Shown here piece by piece: positions 1 to 8,368 of a DNA stretch of 64,000 bases. The stretch comes from Neptuniibacter victor (GTDB lineage Bacteria; Pseudomonadota; Gammaproteobacteria; Pseudomonadales; Balneatricaceae): contig AP025763.1 of the NCBI GenBank assembly GCA_027943745.1, forward strand, positions 868,001-932,000, written 5' to 3'. The notes below the pieces were generated by a model, which ran no database searches, was not told the DNA's origin, and saw only the letters and a list, made by a program, of their open reading frames with translations. Position numbers and translations under genes: made by a program. Within the stretch, counting starts at the first letter, position 1. Each line of letters starts with the position of its first letter.

Positions 1-430
1 TTTCTGCCGCTAATCGGTCATGGGGGCGAAGTAAAAGTTCAAAAATCTGGTCAAACTGATAAAAGCTAGGGCTGCTTGTATCGTATAAGTCGGGGAAAGG
101 GAGGTAATCCATACCTTCACACTTAAATAGTTCCTGCTGTAGTTCTGCAATCCAGGCGGTATCAACAAATAGCATTCGGTAAGACCATTCACCCTCGTCA
201 GGGTTGCAAGAGTGGGCATCTCCGGGATTTATTGTGACAGTGGTACCGCGGTTAATATGATTTTTTTGATTGAGATTATGATAATTGCCGCTACCAGTAT
301 CAATTACGCCAAATGTGAACTCGTCATGGGAGTGGGTATGAAAGCAGGCGGCGGAGCGGCTTGCTGAACGCATTTCGATGAACGGCAGGGCTCCGCTGCG
401 CGTAAAGTGTAACGACTTATCTTGAACCAT
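1..430 (-). CDS. AraC-family transcriptional regulator, N-terminal part (cut by window edge)
   Basis: Reading the minus strand from an ATG at 430 gives an open frame that runs off the left edge (143 residues seen). It contains a cupin-like AraC sensing segment: HTHSHDEFTFGVIDTG, then a stretch reading TVTINPGDAHSCNP. This His-rich jelly roll followed by 'PGDAHSCNP' is typical of the AraC_binding domain found next to LysE-type exporters. The helix-turn-helix half lies outside the window, so DNA binding is inferred. It is codirectional with and downstream of the LysE gene, which it may regulate. The ATG has no strong ribosome binding site. Confidence 0.8.
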   Translation of the reverse strand, partial: MVQDKSLHFTRSGALPFIEMRSASRSAACFHTHSHDEFTFGVIDTGSGNYHNLNQKNHINRGTTVTINPGDAHSCNPDEGEWSYRMLFVDTAWIAELQQELFKCEGMDYLPFPDLYDTSSPSFYQFDQIFELLLRPHDRLAAE

Positions 431-451
431 AAGCACTACTCGCTCTGTTAG

Positions 452-514
452 GGAACCTACGAATAAGTCCCAAGCTTTCTCAGTGGGCAGTAAATCGACT
501 TATTCGCAGGTTCC
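452..514. repeat. 18-bp near-perfect inverted repeat between lysE-type gene and araC-type gene
   Basis: Arms at 452-469 and 497-514 (GGAACCTACGAATAAGTC and its complement) differ at one base and enclose a 27-nt loop. The pair is flanked on both sides by TTA. It could be a hairpin acting as terminator for the LysE gene, or a miniature transposable element with terminal inverted repeats. Nothing inside is coding. Confidence 0.6.
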
Positions 515-518
515 TTAG

Positions 519-1124
519 TTAACCAAATAAAATCGATACAACAGTAAGGCTGAGAAGAATCCCCATCAACCGATTAAAGGTGCGTTGCCGTTTTGGATCT
601 GCAAGGAATTCCCTAATCAGATGCCCTGCCATCGCCCAAGTGCTAATACCAACAAAGCATAATACAAAAGAAATGATTGTATAGGCTAGTAGGTAGTAAA
701 GGGTGTCTGTAGCGATTTGTGTGAGTACAAAAACGCTAACACCTGACATCGAAACAAGCCATGCCTTAGGATTTAGGCCTTGGCAAAGAGCACCTTGAAT
801 AAAGCTAGGAGGTGAACTTTTATCGTCATTACCTTGGTTGTCGCCTTTGGATGTCGCTATTTTGTATGCCATGTAGAGTAGAAAACTACTACCCAGGTAC
901 TTAAGAATTTCAGTTATTGTTGGAGTATCGGTGAGCAGTTGGTTTAATCCCGTGCCTACCAAGAATACTATCAATGTATAGGATATTGTTGCGCCTAGTA
1001 TATGCGGAAGTGTCCGTAGATAGCCAAAGGTGGCACCAGAGCTGGTGGCAATAATGTTAACAGGCCCAGGGGTAATCGCTCCGATTAGGGCAAAGAGGGA
1101 CATTGAAAGTAAAACCGTAGCCAT
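519..1124 (-). CDS. LysE/RhtB-family amino-acid exporter
   Basis: A 201-residue polytopic inner-membrane protein. The first transmembrane helix is followed by 'GAITPGPVNIIATSSG', the conserved N-terminal signature of LysE/RhtB translocators, and about six hydrophobic helices are visible, which is the family's usual size and topology. Members export amino acids or related metabolites by proton antiport. The substrate cannot be told from sequence. An AraC-type regulator lies immediately downstream on the same strand, a common pairing for this family. Confidence 0.9.
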   Translation of the reverse strand: MATVLLSMSLFALIGAITPGPVNIIATSSGATFGYLRTLPHILGATISYTLIVFLVGTGLNQLLTDTPTITEILKYLGSSFLLYMAYKIATSKGDNQGNDDKSSPPSFIQGALCQGLNPKAWLVSMSGVSVFVLTQIATDTLYYLLAYTIISFVLCFVGISTWAMAGHLIREFLADPKRQRTFNRLMGILLSLTVVSILFG

Positions 1125-1243
1125 CGATGATCCTTGGTGTATGGATATAGGATTAAAAAGTTTCTTGGGCTTATAATGGCGTTTTATTTGTCGTCAGTAT
1201 TGAACGATATTGCGGTGTCTTTTCTGATTGGGGGTACCGGTTC

Positions 1244-1268
1244 AGCAGAGCCCGAAAAGAGCTCTGCT
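1244..1268. terminator. Inverted repeat in the gap upstream of the LysE gene
   Basis: AGCAGAGC at 1244-1251 pairs perfectly with GCTCTGCT at 1261-1268. It lies 10 bp beyond the stop codon of the di-heme oxidoreductase gene. It lacks a convincing U-run on the minus strand, so it is a possible 3' end structure and not a certain intrinsic terminator. Confidence 0.4.
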
Positions 1269-1278
1269 TTCAAAAAGT

Positions 1279-2778
1279 TTATAAATTATTGATAAATTCG
1301 ATCATCAAACGGCGTTGGTTTTTCGGTAATATCATATAGGCTTGTTTTGCTTTTTCAGCCTCTCCTCCGTGCCAAAGAATCGCCTCTTCAATGCTCCTTG
1401 CTCGACCATCATGAAGGAAGTTCGTATGACCATTCACTGTTTTAGTCACACCTATTCCCCATAAAGGTGCTGTACGCCATTCTTGCTTGTTTGCTTCGAA
1501 ATCTCGTCGCCCTGATAGTCCTTCCCCCATATCATGCAGTAGTAAGTCAGAATAGGGGCGGATGAGTTGATTTTCTAAACGTGAGATTTCGTGTTCACCT
1601 GTAAGTACTTCTGATTTATGGCAATTTGCACAGCCGCTACTGTGAAACAAGCGCTCCCCATGTTGAACATCAGGATTATCCATATTTCGACGATAGACGA
1701 CTCCGAGTAGCTGTAAGTACGTTGTGACATCACGCAGTTGGTCAGGTCTGAGCTCAAATTCAAGACTATCTAAGGCAGCAAGGCAGGCGCGTTGCTGAGG
1801 CTCGCAATTCTGACGGGCTTTATGGGTTTTATTGCTTTCATCGTGTCGGTAGAGGAATAGTTCGTTGTTGATCCCCATGTCGTGATAAGCAGCGATCGCA
1901 GACTGTTGACGAATATCAAAGGCATTGGCTTTCCAAGAGAAACGTCCGAGAATCTTACCGCCACGTTCCAAATCCCAAACATAATTAGGTCGGCCTGAAA
2001 TGCCGTCCCCATTACGGTCTTCAGGGTCAGCCCAACTGAGTATCGTTTCTTCGGGAATCGCTTCCAGTAAGCCCAAGCCAAATACCGGTGGGGCTAGACG
2101 CATCTCTAAAGTCGCGTTCTTGGGAATCGGGCCATAAGCAAGATCGGATAGTAAAAATTCAGGTCTGCGCAGACTGTATGTTTCACCATCCGGGAATTGT
2201 CCTGATTGCTCGATCCATTTTACTCTGACAGTAGCTTCTGGTTGGACACCGTCTATGGCACGATCACTTATTTGTGGGCCGTATCCTTCGGGGCTAAGTG
2301 GTTCGCCATAAGGACCAGTACCTGGAATAGATACACGTACAAACCCGCCTTCGATCATCTCATCCGTATTCTCTGGGGGCTTGGCCCGACCATCCGCCTG
2401 ATGACAAGATTCACAGGATACATGATTAAAAACAGGGCCCAAACCATCGGCATCATTACGCCAATTACTGGCAATGCTTGGGGTAAATGCTCGCTCAAAT
2501 ACACCATCGCCCCGATCAAATGCTGCAGATAGTCCCCAGGAAAGGTTTGGAGCTTCTTGTTCAAAAGCCATCTCTTTGGAGTGGAAATGAGTGAGGTCTC
2601 CTCCACTCAGACTGGTCGGCAATTCGTTGTTCAGATAACTCATATCGGCATCACCGTAGCCATCGTAGGGCAACCAGAAACTCTGATAAGCCTGATAGAC
2701 CAAGACGCAGAGCGATAATCCTAAAACGACGAGCCCGCCTTTCAGCACGGGAGAGGGCTGCTTTGGTTTTTCTGACAC
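1279..2778 (-). CDS. Di-heme DUF1111 (thiol oxidoreductase-like) c-type cytochrome
   Basis: A 499-residue protein with an N-terminal membrane anchor (about residues 13-32) and two CxxCH heme c sites, CESCH at 122-126 and CANCH at 383-387. The C-terminal 'FLHDGRARSIEEAILWHGGEA'-like segment is typical of the DUF1111 di-heme family distantly related to MauG and cytochrome c peroxidases. It should face the periplasm. The partner gene lies 4 bp upstream. DUF1111 genes often sit in iron-regulated operons with imelysin-type proteins; none is present here, but a Fur box precedes the operon. The redox substrate is unknown. Confidence 0.85.
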   Translation of the reverse strand: MSEKPKQPSPVLKGGLVVLGLSLCVLVYQAYQSFWLPYDGYGDADMSYLNNELPTSLSGGDLTHFHSKEMAFEQEAPNLSWGLSAAFDRGDGVFERAFTPSIASNWRNDADGLGPVFNHVSCESCHQADGRAKPPENTDEMIEGGFVRVSIPGTGPYGEPLSPEGYGPQISDRAIDGVQPEATVRVKWIEQSGQFPDGETYSLRRPEFLLSDLAYGPIPKNATLEMRLAPPVFGLGLLEAIPEETILSWADPEDRNGDGISGRPNYVWDLERGGKILGRFSWKANAFDIRQQSAIAAYHDMGINNELFLYRHDESNKTHKARQNCEPQQRACLAALDSLEFELRPDQLRDVTTYLQLLGVVYRRNMDNPDVQHGERLFHSSGCANCHKSEVLTGEHEISRLENQLIRPYSDLLLHDMGEGLSGRRDFEANKQEWRTAPLWGIGVTKTVNGHTNFLHDGRARSIEEAILWHGGEAEKAKQAYMILPKNQRRLMIEFINNL

Positions 2779-2782
2779 CGTA

Positions 2783-3328
2783 TTAAGCCTCCGCCGTTGA
2801 ATGTGTTGTATCAGTAGCGAGGGGTTTACGGGTCAGCGTATAGCGAAGAGCGGCCAAGAATGCTGCTACACCTGAAAGCCAGCAGAGGTAGCCAGCAAAA
2901 AGTATAGGGTAAGTGCTCTCGGTTTCAATCCAAATGCTGAAGAAAAAGTATGCATACCAAGAGCCACCGGCAAAAACGGGCCCTAGCCACATGGTTATCT
3001 TTCTGTATTGCATCGCTAAGGCGTTAAAAAGAATGACACTAAAAATTGTCAGTCTCATTAATAGCTCCGGATTATCCGTCCAATAGATAAAGTTATGAAT
3101 ATGATAGTTATATATGAACAACATGATTTCAGAGAGGATCGCCAGCACCATACCAATCCTTAGCACGCGATAGACAATATGCATCATCTTATTTTCCTCG
3201 ACGGTAGTGTGCCCTTTATGAACAACGAAATAGTAAAAAGTCATTGCTATACTTGAGACACCGAGGCAGAGACCCACGGAATACGTGCGAAAGAGTTGAG
3301 ATAAATAATACAGTTCAATTTCTGTCAT
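2783..3328 (-). CDS. Polytopic membrane protein paired with the di-heme oxidoreductase
   Basis: A 181-residue protein with about five hydrophobic segments and several intramembrane or loop histidines (for example 'MMHIVYRVLRIG' and 'YNYHIHNFIYW'). I do not recognise the family. It is the first gene of a two-gene unit with the di-heme protein, separated by only 4 bp, and sits about 25 bp from a strong Fur box. A role as membrane electron-transfer or metal-handling partner of the cytochrome is inference from this context. Confidence 0.7.
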   Translation of the reverse strand: MTEIELYYLSQLFRTYSVGLCLGVSSIAMTFYYFVVHKGHTTVEENKMMHIVYRVLRIGMVLAILSEIMLFIYNYHIHNFIYWTDNPELLMRLTIFSVILFNALAMQYRKITMWLGPVFAGGSWYAYFFFSIWIETESTYPILFAGYLCWLSGVAAFLAALRYTLTRKPLATDTTHSTAEA

Positions 3329-3352
3329 ATTAATTGGTAAATCTAATGTGAT

Positions 3353-3367
3353 TGATAATGATTATTA
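3353..3367 (-). promoter_or_regulatory. Fur box upstream of the membrane protein/di-heme operon
   Basis: The 15-mer TGATAATGATTATTA matches the 7-1-7 Fur core TGATAATNATTATCA at 14 of 15 positions. It lies 25 bp upstream of the membrane-protein start at 3328, with AT-rich promoter-like sequence (TAGAAT on the minus strand) just beyond. This predicts repression by Fur-Fe(II) and induction on iron limitation. The divergent cysM is over 180 bp away. Confidence 0.7.
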
Positions 3368-3482
3368 ATTATTTTCATTCTAAGTGGTTTTTTACCTGAT
3401 GAAAATCAATAATTGAAACTGTTTTTGTGAGAGATGTAGATTTCTTGAGCTTTTAGGGAACCAGCGGTAGAATTCCGAGTCT

Positions 3483-3499
3483 TCTTATAGGGTATAAGA
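3483..3499. promoter_or_regulatory. Small perfect inverted repeat upstream of cysM
   Basis: TCTTATA-GGG-TATAAGA forms a perfect 7-3-7 palindrome about 55 bp before the chosen cysM start. It could be an operator or a leader hairpin. No regulator can be named. Confidence 0.3.
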
Positions 3500-3553
3500 G
3501 CTGTTCTTTTTATAGCTTATTGTTTGCACCCTTTCCTACACTGTGAGTATTTT

Positions 3554-4450
3554 ATGGACGTTCAGTTTCCTACTATTGAAGACTATGTTGGCAAAACCCC
3601 TTTGGTGCGTTTACAGCGGATTGGCCAGGGAAATGGCAATGTTATTTTATGTAAGTTAGAGGGAAACAATCCTGCTGGTTCGGTAAAGGATCGTCCTGCT
3701 TTAAGCATGATTCAGCATGCTGAGGAGCGTGGTCAGATAAAGCCTGGTGATACTTTAATTGAAGCCACTTCCGGTAATACGGGTATCGCGTTAGCGATGG
3801 CGTCGGCGATTAAAGGTTACAAAATGAAATTGATCATGCCCGATAATTCCAGTGAAGAGCGTAAAGCATCGATGACGGCTTATGGTGCTGAGTTGATTCC
3901 TGTTACTAAAGAGGAAGGGATGGAAGGTGCACGTGACCTTGCATTGGCGATGCAAGAGCGGGGTGAGGGTATCGTTCTTGATCAGTTTTCTAATATGGAT
4001 AATCCGGAAGCTCATTATCAAGGAACAGGTCCGGAAATCTGGCAGCAAACAGAAGGTCAGATTACGCACTTCGTTAGCTCAATGGGCACAACAGGTACGA
4101 TCATGGGAACCTCTCGCTATCTAAAAGAGCAGAACCTTGATGTTCAGATTGTTGGATTACAACCGAGTGAAGGCGCTCAGATTCCCGGTATCCGCCGTTG
4201 GCCACAGGAGTATTTGCCTAAGATTTTTGATGAGAGTCGAGTTGATCATGTTTTAGATATTGGTCAAGAAGAGGCAGAAGAGACGATGAAGGCGCTTGCG
4301 CAGGAAGAGGGTATTTTTTGTGGGGTTTCTTCAGGCGGTTCAGTAGCAGGCGCTTTGCGGTTAGCTGAAACGTTAGAAAATGCAGTTATTGTGTGCATCA
4401 TCTGTGATCGAGGTGATCGTTATTTATCTACCGGTGTTTTTAACGGTTAA
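3554..4450 (+). CDS. cysM: Cysteine synthase B (O-acetylserine/thiosulfate sulfhydrylase)
   Basis: A PLP enzyme that makes cysteine from O-acetylserine and sulfide, or S-sulfocysteine from thiosulfate. The PLP lysine lies in 'NPAGSVKDRPALSM', the substrate loop in 'TSGNTG', and 'SSGGS' near the C-terminus, as expected for CysM. I take the ATG at 3554 (298 residues, MDVQFPTIEDYVGKTPLVRLQ), which lines up with the family; the frame stays open 10 codons further upstream, to 3524. In Pseudomonas-type gene orders cysM-rlmD-relA-mazG occur together; here rlmD is absent between cysM and relA. Confidence 0.93.
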   Translation: MDVQFPTIEDYVGKTPLVRLQRIGQGNGNVILCKLEGNNPAGSVKDRPALSMIQHAEERGQIKPGDTLIEATSGNTGIALAMASAIKGYKMKLIMPDNSSEERKASMTAYGAELIPVTKEEGMEGARDLALAMQERGEGIVLDQFSNMDNPEAHYQGTGPEIWQQTEGQITHFVSSMGTTGTIMGTSRYLKEQNLDVQIVGLQPSEGAQIPGIRRWPQEYLPKIFDESRVDHVLDIGQEEAEETMKALAQEEGIFCGVSSGGSVAGALRLAETLENAVIVCIICDRGDRYLSTGVFNG

Positions 4451-4471
4451 AAGGCCTGTAGATGGTCAAAG

Positions 4472-4495
4472 AAGCCCCGTTGGGGCTTTTTTTTT
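4472..4495 (+). terminator. Rho-independent terminator of cysM
   Basis: AAGCCCC-GT-TGGGGCTT stem followed by nine T residues, 21 bp after the cysM stop codon. Confidence 0.9.
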
Positions 4496-4697
4496 AATTG
4501 TTGATGAACCGATACAGATCATCTCTTTATTTAACAGCAGTACACGATGGTAGAAACAAATTAGCGCTTTAAGCTTATTAAGAATAGAATATGCGCCGCA
4601 GGATTTGGGTTGAAAAAAAGGAATTTGCCCATATTTTCTGTCCATAACAATAAAAATAACACAAGCGGTAAAGTGAATGTTGGAAACAGGATTTTTC

Positions 4698-4729
4698 ATG
4701 GCTAAGGTTCATCATGGTTAAGGTTCGTC
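4698..4729 (+). repeat. Tandem 16-bp duplication of the relA start region with a 7-codon upstream frame
   Basis: Positions 4698-4713 and 4714-4729 are tandem copies identical at 14 of 16 bases, each beginning with ATG. The first ATG opens a 7-residue frame (MAKVHHG) that stops at 4721, overlapping the relA ATG at 4714. The upstream ATG has the better ribosome binding sequence (ACAGGA at about 4686-4691), so initiation there could compete with or be coupled to relA translation. Confidence 0.6.
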
Positions 4730-6975
4730 AGGATCAACCCATTAAAGACGATGGTTCGGTGGATCTCGAGCAATGGCTTGAGCACCTTCAAGATTTAACA
4801 GATGTTGATGATATCGACGCGATAAGACGTGCTTGCGAAATGTCGATGCAAGCGCAAAGTAGCACAGATGATTCTGTAGATGTTTGGTCGGAAAATACCC
4901 AGGGTAGTTTCCGGACAGGTCTAGAGATGGCGCAGATTCTGGCTGACCTTCATCAAGATCAAGAATCACTGCTCGCAGCTCTTTTATATCGTGCTGTTCG
5001 AGAACGCAAACTCCCTATCGAGCGTGTACGCAAGCAATTTGGTAAGCCTATTGCTCAGTTGATCATGGGCGTCCTTCAAATGGCTGCTATCGGCAGTCGT
5101 AAAAACCCACGGATAGATGAGAACGTTTTGGGTAGTGATACTACTCAAATGGACAATGTTCGAAAAATGCTGGTCGCTATGATTGATGATGTGCGTGTTG
5201 CACTGATCAAAATAGCAGAACGTACGTGTGCTATTCGTGGTGTCAAAGATGGCTCTCGTCGTAAACGTTATCTTGTTGCGCGTGAAGTATTTGATATTTA
5301 TGCCCCATTAGCGCATCGCTTAGGTATAGGGCATATCAAATGGGAGTTGGAAGATTTATCTTTCCGTTACCTCAAGCCCAATGATTATAAAGGCATAGCT
5401 CAGTTACTGGATGAAAAACGTCTCGATCGTCAGGATTATATTGATCAAGTCGTTGTGCGTTTAGAGAGTGAGTTAGAAAGCGTCAATATTGATGGCGAAG
5501 TGAATGGTCGCGCTAAACATATCTACAGTATTTGGCGCAAAATGCAGCGCAAGAATATTGAGTTTAGCCAAGTCTATGATGTTCGTGCAGTACGAATATT
5601 AGTGCCTCAAAGCCGAGATTGTTATGCTGTACTCGGTATTGTGCATAGTCTATGGCGAAATATACCGCATGAGTTTGATGATTATATAGCATCGCCGAAA
5701 CCTAATGGTTATCGCTCACTACATACGGCTGTATTTGGCCCAGATGGAAAAGTATTAGAGATTCAGATTCGTACCTTTGATATGCATGAAGAGGCTGAGT
5801 TAGGGGTATGTGCTCACCATCTTTATAAGGGTACAGATACCAAGCAGAGCAGCGATGCTTATGAAGACAAGATTGCTTGGTTGCGTCAAGTATTGGAGTG
5901 GCATGATGACCTTGGTGAAAGCGAAGGTTTTGGTGAAATGCTGCGTGGTGATGTTGTCCAAGACAGGTTGTACATTTTTACCCCTGACGGGCACGTCATT
6001 GATATGCCAAAAGGAGCGACTCCCGTTGATTTTGCATATCGAGTTCATACGGAAATTGGTCATCGCTGTCGAGGCGCAAAGATTAATGGGCGAATCGTAC
6101 CGTTAAATCGTCGTTTACAGACCGGTGATCAAGTGGAAATTATGACCGGTAGCGAGGAGCGCCCGCGTCGTGATTGGTTAAATATGAACCTAGGTTTTGT
6201 GACCACACCTCGTGCGCGCGCTAAGGTTGCTCATTGGTTTAAGTTTCAAGCCAAAGAGCAAAACGCTGATGCCGGTCGTGGCATTGTTGTAAAAGAGTTT
6301 AAGCGCCTAGCAATCGATCTCGAAGAGCTAAACTTCGCCACTATCTGTGAAGAAGTAAATTACAAAACTGTCGAAGATATGTATGCGGCTTTAGGTGCAG
6401 GTGATCTACGTTTATCGCAGATTATTAATGCGGCGCAACGCCAAATTCTTGCAGGAGAGCAGGAAGAACAACTAGATTTAGCGCTTCCTTCATCACACGA
6501 AGCAGAAGCTCGCCCAGAAGGACTGCGTATTAGAGGGGTGGGTAATCTACTAACCACAATGGCTAGTTGTTGTAAGCCAGTACTCGGTGATCAGATATCA
6601 GGTTATATCACTCAGGGACGGGGTGTGTCGGTTCACCGTGAAGATTGTATTAACCTCATTCAGTTGCAAGAGAAAGAACCGGAACGGATCATTGAAGTTG
6701 ATTGGGGAGATGGCAATGAGACAACGTACCCTGTTGATATCTTTATAGAGGCATTTGACCGGTCTGGTTTATTGCGCGATGTCATGCTGATTATGGCCGC
6801 GGATGATGTCAATATTATCGCGGCTAATACGATATCGGATAAACATGAGAACATTGCTCGCCTGACATTAACAGTAGAGATCTCAAGTCTCGATCTGCTA
6901 GGGCGTTTAATGGATAAGATTAATCAAGTACCGAATGTGATGGAAGTTCATCGTCAGCGTGCGGGCGCTAATTAA
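4714..6975 (+). CDS. relA: RelA, ribosome-associated (p)ppGpp synthetase
   Basis: A 753-residue protein with the full RelA layout: an N-terminal pseudo-hydrolase domain with no HD motif ('LLAALLYRAVRERKL' where hydrolases have HD), a synthetase domain ('YIASPKPNGYRSLHTAVFG'), a TGS domain ('LYIFTPDGHVIDMPKG') and a C-terminal ACT domain ('DRSGLLRDVMLIMAADDV'). It makes pppGpp from ATP and GTP on stalled ribosomes with uncharged tRNA. The missing HD argues for RelA and against SpoT. The start at 4714 matches family N-termini (MVKVR...). mazG follows after 17 bp, the usual order. Confidence 0.97.
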   Translation: MVKVRQDQPIKDDGSVDLEQWLEHLQDLTDVDDIDAIRRACEMSMQAQSSTDDSVDVWSENTQGSFRTGLEMAQILADLHQDQESLLAALLYRAVRERKLPIERVRKQFGKPIAQLIMGVLQMAAIGSRKNPRIDENVLGSDTTQMDNVRKMLVAMIDDVRVALIKIAERTCAIRGVKDGSRRKRYLVAREVFDIYAPLAHRLGIGHIKWELEDLSFRYLKPNDYKGIAQLLDEKRLDRQDYIDQVVVRLESELESVNIDGEVNGRAKHIYSIWRKMQRKNIEFSQVYDVRAVRILVPQSRDCYAVLGIVHSLWRNIPHEFDDYIASPKPNGYRSLHTAVFGPDGKVLEIQIRTFDMHEEAELGVCAHHLYKGTDTKQSSDAYEDKIAWLRQVLEWHDDLGESEGFGEMLRGDVVQDRLYIFTPDGHVIDMPKGATPVDFAYRVHTEIGHRCRGAKINGRIVPLNRRLQTGDQVEIMTGSEERPRRDWLNMNLGFVTTPRARAKVAHWFKFQAKEQNADAGRGIVVKEFKRLAIDLEELNFATICEEVNYKTVEDMYAALGAGDLRLSQIINAAQRQILAGEQEEQLDLALPSSHEAEARPEGLRIRGVGNLLTTMASCCKPVLGDQISGYITQGRGVSVHREDCINLIQLQEKEPERIIEVDWGDGNETTYPVDIFIEAFDRSGLLRDVMLIMAADDVNIIAANTISDKHENIARLTLTVEISSLDLLGRLMDKINQVPNVMEVHRQRAGAN

Positions 6976-6992
6976 CCTGTAGGGTTTGTACT

Positions 6993-7826
6993 TTGTCCAT
7001 AAAAACGTCTCAAGAATACAGTATAGAAGATCTTGTCTATCTGATGTCTCGTTTGCGAGATCCTGAAGGGGGTTGCCCTTGGGATCTCAAGCAAAGCTTT
7101 GATTCAATTGTGCCTCATACGCTCGAAGAGGCTTACGAGGTTGCGGATGCTATTGAACGGAAAGATTGGACGCATCTGAACGATGAGCTGGGTGATCTGC
7201 TGTTTCAAGTTATCTTCTATGCCCAATTAGGCAAAGAGGAGGAGCGTTTTGATTTCTCCACGGTTGTTTCTAACCTTGTTGCCAAGTTAGTGCGCCGCCA
7301 TCCTCATGTTTTTCCTGATGGTACCTTGCATTCTGCACCGGCTGAGAGTGCGTTAACGGATACAGAAATTAAGAGGAACTGGGAGCAAATCAAACAACAG
7401 GAACGTGATAGTAAAGGGGTTGTAGGGCTGAGTAAGGTGCTAGACGATGTTCCTAAAGCGCTTCCGGGTTTAACACGAGCGGTTAAATTGCAAAAACGAG
7501 CTTCGCAGGTTGGTTTTGATTGGAATGATGCTGAGTTGGTGCTCGATAAAATTGAAGAGGAACTGTCAGAGCTCAGAGAGGCTATTCGCTCAGGGGATCA
7601 AGCCGCTGTTGCTGATGAAATGGGTGATATGATATTTGCTCAGGTTAATTTGGCACGTCATTTAGGCGTTAATCCAGAGGACGCTGTTCGCGGTACAAAC
7701 TTGAAGTTTGAGCGTCGATTTGGTTTTGTCGAAGAGCAGGTGATTGCATCGGGTAAACGTTGGGATGCGTTTACATTGGATGAGCTTGATCAATATTGGG
7801 ATCAGGCTAAAAAGAAGGGGTTGTAG
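6993..7826 (+). CDS. mazG: MazG nucleoside triphosphate pyrophosphohydrolase
   Basis: A 277-residue two-domain MazG. The first domain carries 'CPWDLKQSFDSIVPHTLEEAYEV' features and 'ELGDLLFQVIF'; the second repeats the pattern with 'EEELSELREAI' and 'DEMGDMIFAQVN', the acidic residues that bind Mg2+. It hydrolyses NTPs to NMP and PPi and in E. coli dampens ppGpp-linked stress signalling, which fits its place behind relA. Translation appears to begin at a TTG (6993). Confidence 0.95.
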   Translation: MSIKTSQEYSIEDLVYLMSRLRDPEGGCPWDLKQSFDSIVPHTLEEAYEVADAIERKDWTHLNDELGDLLFQVIFYAQLGKEEERFDFSTVVSNLVAKLVRRHPHVFPDGTLHSAPAESALTDTEIKRNWEQIKQQERDSKGVVGLSKVLDDVPKALPGLTRAVKLQKRASQVGFDWNDAELVLDKIEEELSELREAIRSGDQAAVADEMGDMIFAQVNLARHLGVNPEDAVRGTNLKFERRFGFVEEQVIASGKRWDAFTLDELDQYWDQAKKKGL

Positions 7827-7827
7827 T

Positions 7828-8211
7828 GTGGCATCTTTGCATTGGTTTTTGATTGCATTTGTCATAATAGCCGGCTTGGGTTATTGGAATTGGCAGCGTA
7901 GTGATCAGCAGATCAAACGATTGCAAGCCGAAGGCTTTGTGATTACCGAGGACCTTAAAGGTACGCCCCGTTTACTCGTGGATGACCAGCTGCATCAGAT
8001 TGCGGTGGTTGGCCCTACCGGATTTCAGCGTTACGATTTTTCAAAAATTAAAAAACTGGAACTTGTGTTTGATCGTAACGCCCAGTTAGATGAGAACTTT
8101 CGAATTAAACTTTATTTTGTGGACTCTCCGATATCTACTCAGGAGATCGCCTTTGATAATGAATGGAATGCTGAAGAAAAGCTTCAAGCCCTTCAAAAAC
8201 GACTGCCCTAG
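7828..8211 (+). CDS. Small bitopic membrane protein of unknown function
   Basis: The frame is open from 7744, but the likely start is GTG 7828, preceded by AAGAAGGGG seven bases upstream and placed directly after the mazG stop. This gives 127 residues: one N-terminal transmembrane helix (about residues 5-20) and a soluble tail. I do not recognise the family. Being almost coupled to mazG, it is probably cotranscribed with relA-mazG. Confidence 0.75.
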   Translation: MASLHWFLIAFVIIAGLGYWNWQRSDQQIKRLQAEGFVITEDLKGTPRLLVDDQLHQIAVVGPTGFQRYDFSKIKKLELVFDRNAQLDENFRIKLYFVDSPISTQEIAFDNEWNAEEKLQALQKRLP

Positions 8212-8322
8212 TTGTTTTTTATAAATTTCAGTTGTACTTACCCAATATCTACCTACTTAATACCTATCAAATGCTGAGACTAATAGCCTGAATTGTCAGT
8301 GTTTTTATTCTTTTTAATGCGG

Positions 8323-8350
8323 TAGCATCGAATTAATCAGATGCTATTTT
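8323..8350 (+). terminator. Hairpin with T-run immediately upstream of ppc
   Basis: TAGCATC (8323-8329) pairs perfectly with GATGCTA (8340-8346), followed by TTTT. It ends the relA-mazG transcript or acts as an attenuator, because the ppc ribosome binding site (CAGGAGGGG) starts only about 10 bp later. Confidence 0.55.
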
Positions 8351-8368
8351 CTGCGTCAGGAGGGGTAT

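Noticed and set aside
2206-2532. 108-codon plus-strand frame inside the di-heme gene
   Set aside because: Antisense to a well-supported cytochrome gene with both heme motifs.
4466-4699. 77-codon minus-strand frame between cysM and relA
   Set aside because: It ends inside the cysM terminator T-run, has no ribosome site and looks like AT-rich chance coding.
7744-7827. Upstream extension of the small membrane protein into mazG
   Set aside because: The GTG at 7828 has a strong ribosome site and gives a sensible N-terminal TM helix.
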